Part shown: piece by piece, positions 33,210-34,643 of the stretch
How the letters are laid out: the number at the start of each line of letters is the position of its first letter
How positions within the stretch are numbered: the first letter of the stretch is position 1
Source of the DNA: Bacteroidales bacterium UBA3816
Lineage (GTDB): Bacteria > Bacteroidota > Bacteroidia > Bacteroidales > P3
Length of the DNA stretch: 34,643 bases
Direction of reading: 5' to 3'
Assembly: GCA_002368955.1 (NCBI GenBank)
Contig: DFDY01000119.1
Coordinates: 1 to 34,643, forward strand
Program-made: the position numbers and the translations under genes
The notes under the pieces: model-generated
Database searches by the model: none
The model's input: the letters and a program-made list of their open reading frames with translations, nothing else
What the model was told of the DNA's origin: nothing

Positions 33210-33244
33210 ATGGCAGAATATATATTTATATATATTCTGTCCAT
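33210..33244. repeat. AT-rich perfect inverted repeat
   Basis: CAGAATATATA and TATATATTCTG form an 11-bp perfect stem around TTTA (33214-33239). Outer ATGG/CCAT arms extend it to 33244 with a single-base bulge. There is no T-run, so it is not a standard terminator; it could extrude as a cruciform or be a protein-binding site. Confidence 0.7.
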
Positions 33245-33539
33245 GCTTGTCCGTTGGGGCACCTTGCTAGCGGCTGGGCTAAGTGATTGATTTCTTCGCC
33301 CATTAAGTCATTTTCCTCGTCGCCACTCAGAAAAAACGCCTGAAATTCAACGTTTTTCCGTCAAGCCTAGCGAACTAACGGCGAACCCTTGACGAAGCTT
33401 CCCCGCACCTTCAAAATTTTCCGTTGCCACCAACCGCCATCCAGGCATTTAGGATAGGATCTGGAGGACACAAAAAGATAGAGATCTATTCGTTATCAAA
33501 ACAGGTGTCCTGATGATGTCAAAGGCGAACTGAATGTAA

Positions 33540-33737
33540 TTGAGAGACCCTGACGGGCTTCCCATATTGCCGCCCGAGGTGACTTTCTGTGCGTACATGC
33601 AGGAACACCTGATGCTGAAACAACAGGCCCACGGCAAGTCGGTGCCCCTGAGCCTGCGCAAGCTGGCGGCAGGCAGCCACGTAGTGCACGCCGACACCCC
33701 CCGCGGTCGCCTGACCCACAAACTGACTGTGGAATAG
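33540..33737 (+). pseudogene. Relic of a T9SS C-terminal sorting domain
   Basis: A short open stretch of 65 codons beginning with TTG and without a proper start. The last 45 residues keep the outline of a type A sorting domain: a YMQEHLMLKQQAHGKSV strand pair, then LSLRKLAAGSHVV and a basic end GRLTHKLTVE. It aligns with the usual pattern of a turn, L-x-x-G-x-(Y/H)-V-V and a final K-x-V strand. Sequence upstream in the same frame stops at 33537 and shows no cargo domain. It is best seen as the last piece of a lost secreted-protein gene. It could also be one end of a larger cargo gene broken by frameshifts. Confidence 0.6.
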
Positions 33738-33890
33738 ATAGGCATTGGACCATTTAATAGTCAGAGGACCGCAGAATCAGTGGTTTTGCGGCCCTATTTA
33801 TATGAATATAGAAGCACATTTGGGTAACTATGCGGTTGAAAGGATATGGTGGTGAATGACATACGCGACTGTCAGATAGTCTGTGCTATA

Positions 33891-33906
33891 GCGTGTCTTC
33901 GACACG
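33891..33906. repeat. Second copy of stem-loop GCGTGTCTTCGACACG
   Basis: Sixteen bases identical to 10995-11010. Here the stem is flanked by a wider inverted pair GATAGT (33875-33880) and ACTATC (33909-33914). The surrounding sequence does not otherwise match the element at 10939, and no flanking duplication was found. Confidence 0.7.
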
Positions 33907-34083
33907 ACACTATCGAAAAGACTGAGCGACTACCTTTTGACACACGTAGTTAAAGAATGTTAAATAATTGGGGCTTGGGGTAACTATTTCGGTGGGTTTG
34001 GCTCTTATATATGTGGGCTTTTTTTTGAAACTGTAAAAAAAGGATTGTTCCGCACGAGTGAATAACCACAAAAACGACGAAAA

Positions 34084-34643
34084 ATGAAGAAGATTATCTT
34101 ATTGTTTTTGCTTGCGGCAGTTGGCTTGGGTGCCAAGGGGCAGCACTTCGACTGGGTGAAACACTATCACGGATTGCGCGACGACGAATTCCGGTCCGGC
34201 ATCGTGCGGATGGAGGCCGACAGCGAAGGCAACATCTATATGATGGGGCGTTTCACAGTGGATGCCAACATCGACGGCGAGTACTTCCTGCCTACGCAGT
34301 ATCAGCAGGACAACAATAACCTCAGCCTCTTTGTGGCCAAGATGAATTCGGAGGGCGAGATGCTGTGGCACAAGGCTATCTACAAGCAGGAGTACCCCAA
34401 CGAGGGACGGGTCTATCCCATCAGTATGCGCCTAGTGGGCGACACGGCGCTAATGGTGATGGCCAATTTCCAGATGCCCTTGAGTGACAACAATGGGCAC
34501 CGCCTCTATTATCTTGATACAATGATTGTGGACAATGACGGCTACCCATTCCCTACCGACAGCTCTTCGTCGTGGTTTGCCACAGGCCTCATCACCCTTG
34601 ACCCCGACGACGGCCATCTGCTTGAACACCATTTTCTGCAACG
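34084..34643 (+). CDS. Start of a secreted beta-propeller-like protein (partial)
   Basis: Open frame of 186 codons running off the right edge. The signal peptide is MKKIILLFLLAAVGLGAKG. The mature start HFDWVKHYHG, then IVRMEADSEGNIYMMGRFTV and LFVAKMNSEGEMLWHKAIYK, follow the pattern of SBBP-like propeller repeats: (D)xxGNIYxxGxF followed by xxKxxxxGxxLW. Proteins of this kind in Bacteroidales usually end in a T9SS sorting domain; that end is outside the window. No function beyond secretion can be given. It follows the decayed region containing a sorting-domain relic, so one may be the remains of a duplicate of the other. Confidence 0.8.
   Translation, partial: MKKIILLFLLAAVGLGAKGQHFDWVKHYHGLRDDEFRSGIVRMEADSEGNIYMMGRFTVDANIDGEYFLPTQYQQDNNNLSLFVAKMNSEGEMLWHKAIYKQEYPNEGRVYPISMRLVGDTALMVMANFQMPLSDNNGHRLYYLDTMIVDNDGYPFPTDSSSSWFATGLITLDPDDGHLLEHHFLQ

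Larger units (their letters stand above)
33148..34083. other. Long intergenic region with hairpins and a decayed T9SS relic
   Basis: About 940 bases with no intact gene. It contains the AT-rich hairpin at 33210-33244, an A-rich/T-rich stem (AAAAACG at 33332-33338 with CGTTTTT at 33351-33357), a CGTCAAG/CTTGACG pair at 33359-33394 and a GGACAC/GTGTCC pair at 33466-33510. A sorting-domain relic lies at 33540-33737 and a copy of the 16-base stem-loop at 33891. No clear promoter box for the gene at 34084 was found. The mixture suggests an old cargo-gene remnant overlaid by small palindromes. Confidence 0.6.

Overview
The window looks like a chromosomal segment of a Bacteroidota bacterium, most likely order Bacteroidales. 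The signs are a PorW/SprE-type lipoprotein and C-terminal sorting domains of the type IX secretion system (T9SS), a DUF3822 gene beside rsmD, a single-chain glycine decarboxylase, and repeated TAnnTTTG promoter elements, the -7 box typical of Bacteroidota, in front of genes. One promoter, at 25014-25045, has the full TTTG-N20-TACCTTTG layout. I cannot name the genus. Most of the window is housekeeping sequence; no prophage, transposase, CRISPR array, tRNA or rRNA was seen.

Layout. Positions 1-39 are the last codons of ychF. Then come porW/sprE, a bactofilin and a sugar-kinase/RapZ-C fusion (54-4558, +), tightly packed. After a promoter at 4606 a seven-gene plus-strand run follows (4653-10943): a pilin-like membrane protein, DUF3822, rsmD, purC, a CYTH protein, a YfcC-type transporter and an M28 peptidase. 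The peptidase stop codon lies inside the left target duplication of a ~180-bp MITE-like element (10939-11137). A TPR protein and gyrA run leftwards (11474-15306); clpC runs rightwards (15588-18224) and meets gcvP (18344-21193, -) at two back-to-back terminators.

The most unusual locus is 21311-24977 (-). One open frame joins a secreted glutathione peroxidase, a patatin phospholipase, a POTRA-like segment and an outer-membrane barrel. It is followed 25 bases later by a small membrane protein with an HEFGH zinc-protease motif. Together they suggest an envelope system that reduces and removes oxidised lipids; that role is inference. Next, a four-gene minus-strand operon (25145-30004) encodes envelope or secreted proteins: a lipoprotein with an acidic post-cysteine stretch, an OmpA-family barrel protein, a short T9SS cargo and a fibre-like protein with ten ISGDTLYMGDQYVVLP-type repeats.

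The right end holds an L,D-transpeptidase gene behind a second palindromic element (30131-30325), then aguB and aguA (agmatine to putrescine) closed by a terminator. About 1 kb of non-coding or decayed DNA follows, with strong hairpins and the relic of a T9SS sorting domain. Last is the start of another secreted protein that runs off the window. Codons ending in C are visibly more common in aguB/aguA and clpC than in the genes at the left end.
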